DNA from: Flavobacteriia bacterium 40-80
GTDB lineage: Bacteria; Bacteroidota; Bacteroidia; Flavobacteriales_D; Crocinitomicaceae
DNA length: 64,000 nt
Direction: 5' to 3'
Assembly: GCA_001899145.1 (NCBI GenBank)
Contig: MKVF01000030.1
Coordinates: 62,001 to 126,000 of the forward strand
Shown here: one piece after another, positions 26,781-36,030 of the stretch
Layout: every line of letters starts with the position of its first letter
Numbering within the stretch: the first letter of the stretch is position 1
Notes under the pieces: generated by a model
The model's database searches: none
What the model was told of the DNA's origin: nothing
Seen by the model: only the letters and a program-made list of their open reading frames with translations
Position numbers and translations under genes: made by a program

Positions 26781-27227
26781 ATGAGGACAATAGATGATGA
26801 AATAAAATCCAGATTTAAATCGGAGCAGCACAGAGCCCTGATAAACCTTAAATTTACAGCTAACTGGCTGGCAAATTTGCAGAATAATTATATGAACGAA
26901 TATGATCTGTCAATGGCACAGTTCAATATTCTCAGGATTTTAAGAGGGGCGAAGGAATTCATAAGTGTGAATACTGTAAAAGAAAGAATGATAGAAAAAT
27001 CTCCCAATACAACCCGCCTGATGGATAAATTGCTGGAGAAAGAACTGATCGAACGGATAAGGTGTGAGGAGGACAGAAGGGTAGTATATGTGAAAATTTC
27101 GCAAGGAGGCCTGAATCTGCTTGCAAAAATTGATGAAACTTTTGAAGACACTTTTTTTTCGGCTAAATGTCTTAGTAATGACGAAGCGAAACAACTGAAT
27201 TATTTACTGGATAAGCTGAGGAGTTAA
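26781..27227 (+). CDS. MarR-family transcriptional regulator
   Basis: The product has 148 residues. Winged-helix core: YDLSMAQFNILRILRG (helices 2-3), SVNTVKERMIEKSPNTTRLMDKLLEKELIERI (recognition helix), and wing CEEDRRVVYVKIS (the D-R-R wing motif). MarR dimers usually repress nearby genes and are released by small ligands. The outer-membrane protein gene starts 1 bp after its stop, so the two form an operon and that gene is the likely target. The ligand is unknown. Confidence 0.92.
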   Translation: MRTIDDEIKSRFKSEQHRALINLKFTANWLANLQNNYMNEYDLSMAQFNILRILRGAKEFISVNTVKERMIEKSPNTTRLMDKLLEKELIERIRCEEDRRVVYVKISQGGLNLLAKIDETFEDTFFSAKCLSNDEAKQLNYLLDKLRS

Positions 27228-27228
27228 A

Positions 27229-29649
27229 ATGAAGTACCTGGTTGTTTTTGGTGTAGTTTTTTGTGTTTTATTTTCTTTTGCTCAGACAGGTACCATTAAA
27301 GGAAAAATAGTAGAGAGTACAACGAATCAGAATAAGGATTATGTAGCGGTAAAGCTATTCAAAAGCAATGATACGATCGTTCAGGGTATTATTTATACGG
27401 ACGAAAACGGTGTTTTTGTATTTGATAATTTACCTTTGGGCAATTATACTATCCAGGTGAATGAATTTGGATATGAAGATTTTTTGTCTGATATTTTGCT
27501 CACAGCCGGGCAGCCGATTGTAAATCAGGTTTTAAAGCTGGTGAAAGCAAAAGCGGATGAACTGGAGGAAGTAGTGATCCGCCAGGAGAAAACGCTCATC
27601 GAAAATAATCTGGAAAAACGAACGTATAATGTATCACAGGATATTATGTCAAAAGGTGCGTCCGCGTCAGATCTGCTGAATAATATTCCTTCAATTGATG
27701 TGGATCAGGACGGAAATATCACTTTGAGAGGAGAATCCAATATCATCATTCTTATTGACGGTAAGCCAAGTACTATAAGCGGAGGAAACGCGCGTACCAT
27801 TTTCGAAAGCATCCCGGCTGAATCGATCGACAGGATAGAGATAGTGAACAACCCATCCGCGAAATATGATGCTGATGGAACGGCAGGCTTTATCAATATT
27901 GTGATGAAGAAAAACAGAGTGCGTGGAATAAACGGGAATTTTTCACTTTCTGCAGGAACCGCGAATGTTTACAATGCGACAGGAGCGCTCAGCTATATGA
28001 CAGATAAGATGAATGCCTTCGCTTCTTACGGCTTCCGCTATTACGAAGGAGTAAGAGGAAATTATGTGTATCAGAAACGTGAAAATACGGAATCTGTAAT
28101 GGAGCTGTTCCAGAAGCGCGTCGGTTCCGATCTGATGGAAAACCACACGTTTCGTTTAGGTTCTGATTTTTATCTGCCCAAATCCAATACGCTGGGTTTC
28201 TATGTAACAGGTATCGTTGGCGATCGGGAACGGGACGGAGATATGGTTAACAGGCAGTTTCAGAACGATTCCATTAAAAGAGACTGGGTAAGAAGAACGG
28301 CAGAACCTTCCAGTAATTACGGATTTGACTTTAACCTTAATTATCTGAAGCGGTTTAAGGAGAATACGGGGTCGGTCAGTGCAGAAATCACTCATTCCAT
28401 GTCTTCTTTAAAAACTGAAGGCAATTACCTGCAGCAGGAAGCGCTTTTTGATTATTATCCCTCGGTGAATGAGGATTTTTATCAGCGTTTATTATCAGAT
28501 GAAAAGAACAGGACCACTACCTTTCAGATAGATGCTGTTAAAAAGCTTCGGGAAAATATGACTCTTGAATTTGGAGAAAAGTCGATCATCCGCCAGTTTG
28601 ACCTGGCTACTAATTCTACCCGGAAGTTTTCTTCTGATCCGGATTATTATCAGGATACTATTGCGAATTACGATTATGTCTATAACGAGCAGGTTCATAC
28701 ACTTTACGGGAACTGGAAGTATGTTATCAATAAATTTTCATATATGGCAGGAGTACGCCTGGAGTATTTTGAGCAGCGCCCCAACCTGAAATCCCAGAAT
28801 TTATCCTATCTGAACAAATATTACAATTTATTTCCTTCCTTGGCTTTGTCCTATAAGCTGAATGACAAATCGGATCTCACATTACAGTTCAGCAGAAGAA
28901 TCAACCGGCCGTCAAGTGAACAGCTGAATCCGTTTGTCAGCTATACGGACCCGTTAAATCTGCAAACAGGAAACCCATATCTGAAACCGGAATTCATTAA
29001 TGCTGTGGAATTTTCATATAATTATAACACGAAGAATTTCAGCGTCATGCCAAGCTTGTATTTCCGGCAGGCATCCAATGCAATTCAGCGGGCCAGATGG
29101 TACACAGGGGAAAATATTACGACTTCCACTTATGCTAATGTGGACGGAAGCCGGACATTTGGTTATGAATTAATAGTGATTTACAAGCCATTTAAATGGT
29201 TCAAAAATATGTTATCCTCTAATGGAAGCTATATTCGGTTTATTGAGAATAACGACAATATCAACTGGAACAGAAAAGGATGGAACTGGTCAGTTAAATA
29301 TTCCGGTACGTTTGATTTCTGGAAAAATTCGGCCAGTATTCAGCTGAATGCCCGCTATTTTGCGCCGATTATCATGGCACAGGGAAAGGGGAAAGGACGA
29401 GCAGTTGTTGATCTGGCATTTAACAAGACACTGAAGAATAAAAACTGGTCGTTAGGAGCAAGACTTTCAGATGTGTTCAATACACAGGAATTTACCGTTA
29501 TCATCGATCAGCCCGGAATTTATCAGACTTCTCGTTTTAAGCAGAATACACGGAGATTGTACGTAACAGTAACTTACAAATTCGGAAAATACGAAGTATC
29601 GAAGAAATCGCAGTTAAACAATGCCTCCGGAGGCGAAGGAGATAATTAA
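27229..29649 (+). CDS. TonB-dependent-receptor-like outer membrane beta-barrel protein
   Basis: The product has 806 residues. Signal peptide 1-18 (VVFCVLFSFAQ). A carboxypeptidase-regulatory-like beta domain spans about 20-105 (GTIKGKIVESTT ... GNYTIQVNEFGYEDF). The plug domain spans about 115-220 (SASDLLNNIPSIDVDQDG, LIDGKPS, IESIP-type helix, NPSAKYDADGTAGFINI). The rest is a beta-barrel of the OMP_b-brl_3 kind, rich in aromatic turn residues and ending in VTYKFGKYEVSKK. A role in uptake or export of an unknown ligand is inferred; MarR control suggests a toxic or signalling compound. No SusD partner is adjacent. Confidence 0.9.
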   Translation: MKYLVVFGVVFCVLFSFAQTGTIKGKIVESTTNQNKDYVAVKLFKSNDTIVQGIIYTDENGVFVFDNLPLGNYTIQVNEFGYEDFLSDILLTAGQPIVNQVLKLVKAKADELEEVVIRQEKTLIENNLEKRTYNVSQDIMSKGASASDLLNNIPSIDVDQDGNITLRGESNIIILIDGKPSTISGGNARTIFESIPAESIDRIEIVNNPSAKYDADGTAGFINIVMKKNRVRGINGNFSLSAGTANVYNATGALSYMTDKMNAFASYGFRYYEGVRGNYVYQKRENTESVMELFQKRVGSDLMENHTFRLGSDFYLPKSNTLGFYVTGIVGDRERDGDMVNRQFQNDSIKRDWVRRTAEPSSNYGFDFNLNYLKRFKENTGSVSAEITHSMSSLKTEGNYLQQEALFDYYPSVNEDFYQRLLSDEKNRTTTFQIDAVKKLRENMTLEFGEKSIIRQFDLATNSTRKFSSDPDYYQDTIANYDYVYNEQVHTLYGNWKYVINKFSYMAGVRLEYFEQRPNLKSQNLSYLNKYYNLFPSLALSYKLNDKSDLTLQFSRRINRPSSEQLNPFVSYTDPLNLQTGNPYLKPEFINAVEFSYNYNTKNFSVMPSLYFRQASNAIQRARWYTGENITTSTYANVDGSRTFGYELIVIYKPFKWFKNMLSSNGSYIRFIENNDNINWNRKGWNWSVKYSGTFDFWKNSASIQLNARYFAPIIMAQGKGKGRAVVDLAFNKTLKNKNWSLGARLSDVFNTQEFTVIIDQPGIYQTSRFKQNTRRLYVTVTYKFGKYEVSKKSQLNNASGGEGDN

Positions 29650-29810
29650 CCGATTACCAGTTTTTTTCCTTTTTTGGCTGCCTTCTTTTTTGTCTGAGCC
29701 GTTTTTTCTTTTTCGCTATACCCTAAGTTCATCAAAGCTTCGTCAAATTTGTTTTTTTTGACAGCTGTTTTCTTTGTGTTCAGGTTTTTTAATTTTAATG
29801 TGCTGGTCAT
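29646..29810 (-). CDS. small Lys-rich basic protein
   Basis: Start ATG 29810 (MTSTLKLKNLNTKKTAVKK) gives 54 residues; an upstream ATG at 29837 would add MYLLLKTKV. About one third of residues are Lys. A short amphipathic core (KFDEALMNLGYSEKEKT) is followed by a KKKAAKKGKK tail. The composition suggests nucleic-acid binding. I do not recognise the family. It overlaps the convergent barrel gene by 4 bases. Confidence 0.55.
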   Translation of the reverse strand: MTSTLKLKNLNTKKTAVKKNKFDEALMNLGYSEKEKTAQTKKKAAKKGKKLVIG

Positions 29811-30244
29811 AACTTTAGTTTTTAGTAATAAGTACAAATCAAAATTGAAGCCAAACTTTAACTTTTGTAAGTATAACGTTTGAAAATGAAAAAATGACAG
29901 GGGAATTTAAAAAAATAATTTTAACTGTAACTTTTATTGAGTTTAGCAGTATAAAAGAGAAGACAAATTATTAACATCTACAGGTTCAAAGAGGCACTCA
30001 GCAATGAGTGCCTTTTTAATTTCACGGTAATGCACACTGAAAGATCAGGAAAAAATAAAGGCCTGAACGTGGGTTTCCGGTTATAATCCGGTGAATGAAC
30101 TGTGGACTGCCTGTGATCCGTTGATCTGAGGTATTCCGAGATCAATTCGTCCGCTTTTTTACCCATAACTATGGAATTAAAAATGAATTTCAGTTTGCCA
30201 TTTATTCAGAACGGATTCCTCCTTCAAAATACGTAGTTCTGCAA
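29811..30244. other. 434-bp region without a firm gene
   Basis: It holds a 26-codon plus-strand ORF (29894-29974, MTGEFKKIILTVTFIEFSSI...) that ends 18 bp before a good plus-strand terminator (29992-30017), so a short transcript is likely. A 62-codon minus-strand ORF (29978-30166, start MGKKADELISEYLRS) runs through that hairpin and has no recognisable homology. Neither is called as a gene. Confidence 0.5.
29992..30017 (+). terminator. intrinsic terminator of an unassigned short transcript
   Basis: AGGCACTCA/TGAGTGCCT 9-bp perfect stem with GCAA tetraloop and TTTTT on the plus strand. No plus-strand gene of normal size lies directly upstream. Confidence 0.8.
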
Positions 30245-31105
30245 TTATCTTTTCTTCTGCTTCTGATACGCTTCAAAATGATCCGGATCACTGAAAACGA
30301 TGTTTAATAGCTGTTTTTGATATTCCAGAAATTCCCGGAATTGCCGTGTTTCTGCCTTGACCCGTTTTTTTATTGACTTTTCGGTCATGGAAAATGCTGT
30401 TCCGAGCAAAGAGGTTAACATATTGTATTCATCGTACAGCTCATCAAGGCGATTGGATAATTCTGTTTTTAGCTCAGCCGAAATTTCGTTTTCTGCTGCA
30501 TCCGGAAAAGTAGCCTGGTAAATTTCCAGCAGCGGTTTTAATTCCCGGTTTTCATAGTGTGAAGTAATTTCCTTGGCTTTGGTTTCGGCATCGGGATGTT
30601 GATTTCTGTCCGGGTGAAAGTACTTCATTAAATCCTTATAGATATTTTTCAGCTGGTGCTGTAACTGTTTTTCATCCAGAGAAATAACCGCTGGTCGTGG
30701 CTGTTTATCAGAAAAATTGTCTGTTACTTCTGTGAAGGGGATCGGTTGTCCGGTGTGAAACTGGATGATTGTCTGGTAGGGAAGGACCTCTTCTTTTTCA
30801 AGGTTGAAATTGTTCCTGAGGTAATCAACAATTTCTGTGATTTCGGAAGAAATGGTCTTTTGAATTTTCTTTGTGGCAGCGCCGGTATTATACAAGCGGT
30901 CTAAAGCAGTGAGCTGTTTAAATAACACTTGTCTTATCTCTTTGAAAAGAGGTCCGAGCGAACGGATCCGCTCTTGCTGAAAATGTAGCTGATTTTCTTT
31001 CAGCTCCTCAATTTCAGCCTGTACTTTACTGATCAGCTGTAACAGCTCTGAAACAGACTGTTGCTCATCTTTTGGGCGTTTGTTTATCTTTTTTAGCTGA
31101 TTCAT
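30245..31105 (-). CDS. J-domain-like coiled-coil protein
   Basis: The product has 286 residues. The N-terminal half is helical (LLQLISKVQAEIEELKE). Residues about 147-195 resemble a J domain: LKNIYKDLMKYFHPDRNQHP contains the HPD triad that stimulates Hsp70 ATPase, followed by KEITSHYENRELKPLLEIY. The C-terminal 85 residues are again helical and charged. No Gly/Phe or zinc-finger region, so it is not DnaJ itself but a class-III-like J protein. It lies downstream of valS, separated by a terminator. Client unknown. Confidence 0.75.
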   Translation of the reverse strand: MNQLKKINKRPKDEQQSVSELLQLISKVQAEIEELKENQLHFQQERIRSLGPLFKEIRQVLFKQLTALDRLYNTGAATKKIQKTISSEITEIVDYLRNNFNLEKEEVLPYQTIIQFHTGQPIPFTEVTDNFSDKQPRPAVISLDEKQLQHQLKNIYKDLMKYFHPDRNQHPDAETKAKEITSHYENRELKPLLEIYQATFPDAAENEISAELKTELSNRLDELYDEYNMLTSLLGTAFSMTEKSIKKRVKAETRQFREFLEYQKQLLNIVFSDPDHFEAYQKQKKR

Positions 31106-31107
31106 AT

Positions 31108-31132
31108 AAAAAAGGCCGCACTGGGCGGCCTC
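31108..31132 (-). terminator. intrinsic terminator after valS
   Basis: Minus-strand GGCCGC/GCGGCC stem (plus a flanking pair) followed by a T run, 6 bp past the valS stop. Confidence 0.8.
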
Positions 31133-31137
31133 TTGAA

Positions 31138-33768
31138 TTAATTATTTAAAGAATTGATCTTTTCTTCCAATATTTGAATTTTCTGAAGTGCGTCCGCTTC
31201 TTTCTTTTTTTCCATCACTACCACCTGTTCTGGTGCGCCGGTCATGAATTTTTCATTTAAAAGCTTCTTTTGTACGGCATTCAAAAATCCCTTTGTGTAA
31301 TCCAGCTCTGTCCGGAGCTTTTCCAGCTCTGCTGTGACATCCATATTATCTCCGAAAGGAATGTAATATTCTACCGCGTTTATCAGGAACATATTTGCTT
31401 TTTCCGCTTTTTCTTTAATATATTCCAGCTTGGAAAGATTTCCCAGCTTGATGATCACCGTGTCAAAATCCGCGGAGCCGTTTTCATTATTACGCTTTGC
31501 AAACATCTCCACTTTAACCTTATTGGCAATATTATTTTGCTTTCGGATATTTCGGATACCGGTAATAACTTCTGCCGCGTTATCGAAGTTTTTGATCAAC
31601 TCGCTGTCAAAAGGTTTACTTTCCGGCCAGGAAGCAATAATAACATCTTCCGCTCTTTCAGGATGAATGGCATGCCACAATTCTTGTGAAAGGAACGGCA
31701 TGAACGGCTGAATCAGTTTCAATAATTCTTCAAAGAAAGCAATCGTTGCGTTCAGCGTTTTCTTATCAATTGGCTGCTCAAAGCCAGGTTTAACAGCTTC
31801 CAGGTACCAGGAGCAGAAATCATCCCAGATGAGCTTGTAAGTCGCCATCAATGCATCTGAAATTCTGAACTTGTCAAAATGGTCGTTAATTTCCGCCAGT
31901 TGCTGCTGGAATTTGGCTTCAAACCAGCTGATCGCTTTTTGGGCATATTCCGGCTGTTCAAATTCTGCTACTTCCCAACCGCTCACCAAACGGAAAGCAT
32001 TCCATATTTTATTGGCAAAATTACGTCCCTGTTCGCACTGAGAAATGTCAAACGGCAAATCGTTTCCGGCAGGAGAAGAAATTAAGATCCCTACACGAAC
32101 ACCATCCGCGCCATATTTTTCAATCAGCTCAATCGGATCAGGTGAATTGCCCAGTGATTTAGACATCTTACGCCCTAATTTATCGCGAACGATACCAGTA
32201 TAATAGACATTTCTAAATGGTAAATCACCCATATATTCATATCCGGCAATGATCATTCTTGCCACCCAGAAAAACATGATTTCCGGAGCTGTAACCAAAT
32301 CGTTTGTCGGATAGTAATAGCTGATCTCTTCATTTCCCGGCTGCGTTAGTCCGTTAAAAACGGAAATAGGCCATAACCACGAAGAGAACCAGGTATCCAG
32401 TACATCTTCATCCTGGCGCAAATCTGACGCCGTGATAGCTTTTCCTGTTTTTTCTGCAGCCAGCCGAACAGCTTCTTCTATTGTTTTTGCAATTACGAAG
32501 TCATTGTCACCTGTTCCATAGTAATACGCAGGAATACGATGTCCCCACCAAAGCTGGCGTGAAATACACCAGTCTTTTACGTTTTCCATCCAGTGACGGT
32601 ACGTATTTTTAAACTTATCCGGATGGAAATTGATATTTCCGTTCATCACGTTATCCAAAGCCGGTTGTGCCAGCTCTTTCATACTTACAAACCACTGTAA
32701 TGACAATTTTGGTTCAATAACAGCGTCTGTTCTCTCGGAAAAGCCCACTTTATTGATATGATCTTCTGTTTTTACCAGATAGCCTTTATCATGCAGCTCT
32801 TTTTCAATTGCTTTCCGGACTTCAAAACGATCTGTACCTTCATAATGAAGCCCGTGTGAATTTAAGGTTCCGTTGTCGTTGAAAATATCAATCGTTTCCA
32901 GGTTGTGCTTTTTCCCTAATTCATAATCGTTGGTATCATGGGCAGGAGTCACTTTCAGGCATCCTGTACCGAATTCCATATCTACATATTCATCAAGAAT
33001 GATCGGAATTTCTCTGTTTGCTAACGGAACGGTTACTTTTTTTCCGTGCAGGTACTTGTATCTTTCGTCTTTAGGATTGATACAGATAGCTGTATCACCC
33101 AGAATCGTTTCCGGTCGTGTTGTTGCAATAATTACCCATTGGTCATCAGAACCCGTGACCTTGTAACGTACATGAAACAATTTCGAGTTTACCTCTTTGT
33201 AAATTACTTCTTCATCTGAAACAGCAGTGAGCGCTTCCGGATCCCAGTTAACCATTCTGACACTCCGGTATATTTTACCTTTATTGTACAGGTCGATGAA
33301 CACGTCAATAACAGATTCGGAATATTCCGGATCCATTGTAAATGAAGTTCTGCTCCAGTCGCAGGAACATCCCAGCTTCTTTAATTGCTCCAGGATGATT
33401 CCGCCGTGCTTATCTTTCCATTCGAAAGCGTGCTTCAGGAATTCCTCGCGTGTCAAATCTGATTTTTTGATCCCTTCTTTTCGTAATTTCTGAACTACCT
33501 TTGCTTCTGTAGCGATAGAAGCATGGTCCGTCCCGGGAACCCAGCAGGCATTTTTGCCAAGCATTCTCGCCCGGCGAACCAGAACGTCCTGAATGGTATT
33601 GTTCAGCATATGTCCCATGTGCAATACGCCGGTTACATTCGGAGGAGGAATGACGACAGTGTACGGTTCACGGTGATCAGGTTTTGAATAAAAATAACCT
33701 TTTTCCAACCAGTACGCATACCATTTTTCCTCTGCCGATTTCGGCTCATACATTTTTGGGATTTCCAT
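31138..33768 (-). CDS. valS: valyl-tRNA synthetase
   Basis: The product has 876 residues, normal for ValRS. Class I signatures: HMGH at 50-53 (GVLHMGHML) and KMSKS near 533-540 ([14 protein letters not shown]). The editing domain carries [17 protein letters not shown]. The zinc-free body is followed by the anticodon-binding domain and a C-terminal coiled-coil tRNA-binding arm (about 810-876, [20 protein letters not shown]). It charges tRNA-Val. A strong promoter lies 22 bp upstream. Confidence 0.97.
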   Translation of the reverse strand: MEIPKMYEPKSAEEKWYAYWLEKGYFYSKPDHREPYTVVIPPPNVTGVLHMGHMLNNTIQDVLVRRARMLGKNACWVPGTDHASIATEAKVVQKLRKEGIKKSDLTREEFLKHAFEWKDKHGGIILEQLKKLGCSCDWSRTSFTMDPEYSESVIDVFIDLYNKGKIYRSVRMVNWDPEALTAVSDEEVIYKEVNSKLFHVRYKVTGSDDQWVIIATTRPETILGDTAICINPKDERYKYLHGKKVTVPLANREIPIILDEYVDMEFGTGCLKVTPAHDTNDYELGKKHNLETIDIFNDNGTLNSHGLHYEGTDRFEVRKAIEKELHDKGYLVKTEDHINKVGFSERTDAVIEPKLSLQWFVSMKELAQPALDNVMNGNINFHPDKFKNTYRHWMENVKDWCISRQLWWGHRIPAYYYGTGDNDFVIAKTIEEAVRLAAEKTGKAITASDLRQDEDVLDTWFSSWLWPISVFNGLTQPGNEEISYYYPTNDLVTAPEIMFFWVARMIIAGYEYMGDLPFRNVYYTGIVRDKLGRKMSKSLGNSPDPIELIEKYGADGVRVGILISSPAGNDLPFDISQCEQGRNFANKIWNAFRLVSGWEVAEFEQPEYAQKAISWFEAKFQQQLAEINDHFDKFRISDALMATYKLIWDDFCSWYLEAVKPGFEQPIDKKTLNATIAFFEELLKLIQPFMPFLSQELWHAIHPERAEDVIIASWPESKPFDSELIKNFDNAAEVITGIRNIRKQNNIANKVKVEMFAKRNNENGSADFDTVIIKLGNLSKLEYIKEKAEKANMFLINAVEYYIPFGDNMDVTAELEKLRTELDYTKGFLNAVQKKLLNEKFMTGAPEQVVVMEKKKEADALQKIQILEEKINSLNN

Positions 33769-33789
33769 TTTACATTAATTTTTAGACTG

Positions 33790-33820
33790 CAAAGATAGCT
33801 TAAATCGGAAATACTATCAA
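33790..33820 (-). promoter_or_regulatory. promoter for valS (TTG-N20-TATCTTTG)
   Basis: Minus-strand TTG (33820-33818) and TATCTTTG (33797-33790), 20 bp apart. Confidence 0.75.
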
Positions 33821-33862
33821 TAGCATGGAAAGGAGGATTATTAATATTGAAGCGTGAATAAA

Positions 33863-33893
33863 TAAAAAAAGCTGCCTCGTACGGGGCAGCTTT
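33863..33893 (-). terminator. intrinsic terminator after PD40/OmpA-like gene
   Basis: Minus-strand AAAGCTGCC/GGCAGCTTT stem with an 8-base loop, followed by a T run. Confidence 0.8.
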
Positions 33894-33912
33894 ATCTGTA
33901 ATACTTTTGCTG

Positions 33913-36003
33913 TTATTGTTTGATAACTTTGATCTCTACGTATTGATACGGAGCGTACTTTTCAGTATCTCTGGCATCATTATCATAAGACGGGCCATTT
34001 ACAGCAGCCTCTTTGATAACGATATTGATTCTTGAAAGCAGCTTGCTGTCTGCATCAAACTCTTTTAATAAGGTTTTCATCATATTGTTTGCACGCAGCT
34101 GAGCAAGATTCTCATTCGTTTCGTATGTTTTTGTCGGTACTGTCGATGCGGAAGCGTAAATTTCAAAGATAATTTTTACCGTATTCTCTTTTGTCAGTAA
34201 AGATCTTACTTCTTTCAGCACGTTTTTGAAATCTTTTTCCGAAGTTGTAACGATATTCTTGTTGTACCCGAAAGATTTCTTGTATTCTGCCATCGGCTGA
34301 TCTGAAACAACAGGAGCTTTTTCTTCGTCTTTTTCACCTGCAATTTTCTTGTTAGGAACGTCAATGGTATATTCTTTTTTGATTTCCTGACGAGGAGAAT
34401 CACAATCTGTTTTTACCGTGTCCCGTTTCATTACTTTTTCTTCTGCTCCGATCAGATACTCGATAATGTACTCTTTACAAGGTTCCAAAGAATTAATTGC
34501 TATACCATCCCGTAATCTTGGGTAAACAATCTCTGATTTTTCGGTGCAGGTTTCACACAGGAACCGAACTTTAACATCTGCCGGTAATTTACTGTTATCG
34601 CTTGTTTTAAGAGCAATTACTGCAAAGCGCGTATTTTCAATACCCAGATAATTGTTTTCTATTTCGTAAATATCTTTTTCTCCGAAAGAATCTTCTCTGG
34701 AAGAAGTGATATATCCTTTGTACCCGTCGATCGTACTTGTGTAATAAATATCGTCTCCGGTAGAGTTCAGAGGATAACCAAAAGGTTGTCCTTCGCTGAA
34801 AGATCCGTTTGCTCCTTTTTTAGCATAAAAGATATCGAATCCTCCGATGCTTTTCTCGTTATTCGATGCGTAGTAAAAAGTCTTTCCGTCCACAGATTCA
34901 AACGGTGCATCTTCATCATATTTGGTATTGATAGCAGGCCCCATGTTTTTAGGCTCAGACCAGGAACCGTTACTTTGCTTTTCACAGAAATAAATATCCC
35001 GGCCTCCGTAGCCGCCTTCTCTGTCAGATGTAAAATACACTGTTTTACCATCTTCCGTGAAGTAAATGCTCGGTTCCCAGAATTTTTCGGTATTTATACC
35101 TGGTATTTCAAGGAATTTAGGCTGAGAGAAATTATTATTTTCAAAGTCTGAATAATAGATGTCACCTCTTCCGGTACTGTCACTGTAGGTATAAATTCTT
35201 CTCTGACCGATGTTAATGGAGATAGTCGCTTCATTATTCTGAGGTGTGTTGAGAGAAAGTCTTTTCGGTTTTGTCCATGAGTTTCCTTCCAGGTAACTTA
35301 TGTAGATATCATCCGGATATTGTCCGTCTTCCGGGCTTACATAGTTTACGGATGTATCACCGCCCCACGGCTGTTTGGATGTGAAGAACAAAGCAGAGCC
35401 GTCCAAAGAAATAATGGATGAATATTCAGGGTATTGTGAGTTAATAACCGGCCCTAAATTTCTTACCACAACATCTTTATTCGGAGACTGGATTTGTTTT
35501 TTAGCATTTCCACACTGAATCAGCCTCAATTTGGAACTTTCCAGCAAAGAAGATTTTTTGGATGATTTTTTATTGAAAAGCTCAAAATAATAGATGGCGC
35601 TGTCAATTTTTTCAATATTCTGATAAGAAACACCTAAATAGTAAAACACATCAACGGATGCTTTATTTTTTTTAGAATAAACATCGTAGTTTTTGGTTGT
35701 TTTTCCGGTTCCCTTACTCAAATAAGAAATTACGTTCTTAGGATTTCTATTCAGCATGAAATAGATATACCCTTTTCTGTAATTATAATTGTAGCTGGCA
35801 CTATTGATCTCAAGTAATTTATTTGCCACCAGGTCAGCATTATTGAAATAACCTTCCATGATCTGGTCGGTATTTTCCCTGACCAGAGCTTTTTCTTTTG
35901 CGCCTGCAATGAATTCAGTTAATTCAGCTCCCTGCTTTTGTGAAAAGACAAAAGAGCATAAGGGCATCAATAGTAACGAAGTATAAATTTTTTTCATGTT
36001 CAC
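33913..36003 (-). CDS. TPR/PD40 periplasmic protein with degenerate OmpA-like C-terminus
   Basis: The product has 696 residues; MNMKK and MKK two codons on are both possible starts. Signal peptide to about 21 (CSFVFSQ). TPR region about 25-165 (YYLGVSYQNIEKIDSAIYYF). Beta-propeller PD40 blades about 185-440 (SSIISLDGSALFFTS, VYFTSDREGGYGGRDIYF, FYYASNNEKSIGGFDIFYA). The C-terminal 130 residues resemble OmpA/MotB (FEIYASAS..., ENLAQLRANNMMKTLL): the peptidoglycan-binding Arg is kept but the Asp of the GHTD motif is not. The architecture resembles PorE-type T9SS-associated proteins. It lies 27 bp after the E2 gene. Confidence 0.85.
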   Translation of the reverse strand: MNMKKIYTSLLLMPLCSFVFSQKQGAELTEFIAGAKEKALVRENTDQIMEGYFNNADLVANKLLEINSASYNYNYRKGYIYFMLNRNPKNVISYLSKGTGKTTKNYDVYSKKNKASVDVFYYLGVSYQNIEKIDSAIYYFELFNKKSSKKSSLLESSKLRLIQCGNAKKQIQSPNKDVVVRNLGPVINSQYPEYSSIISLDGSALFFTSKQPWGGDTSVNYVSPEDGQYPDDIYISYLEGNSWTKPKRLSLNTPQNNEATISINIGQRRIYTYSDSTGRGDIYYSDFENNNFSQPKFLEIPGINTEKFWEPSIYFTEDGKTVYFTSDREGGYGGRDIYFCEKQSNGSWSEPKNMGPAINTKYDEDAPFESVDGKTFYYASNNEKSIGGFDIFYAKKGANGSFSEGQPFGYPLNSTGDDIYYTSTIDGYKGYITSSREDSFGEKDIYEIENNYLGIENTRFAVIALKTSDNSKLPADVKVRFLCETCTEKSEIVYPRLRDGIAINSLEPCKEYIIEYLIGAEEKVMKRDTVKTDCDSPRQEIKKEYTIDVPNKKIAGEKDEEKAPVVSDQPMAEYKKSFGYNKNIVTTSEKDFKNVLKEVRSLLTKENTVKIIFEIYASASTVPTKTYETNENLAQLRANNMMKTLLKEFDADSKLLSRINIVIKEAAVNGPSYDNDARDTEKYAPYQYVEIKVIKQ

Positions 36004-36030
36004 TGTGTATGATAGCGGCGTTAACCTCGG

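Noticed and set aside
29978-30166. 62-codon minus-strand ORF
   Set aside because: Its 3' half is the plus-strand terminator hairpin and no homology is recognisable.
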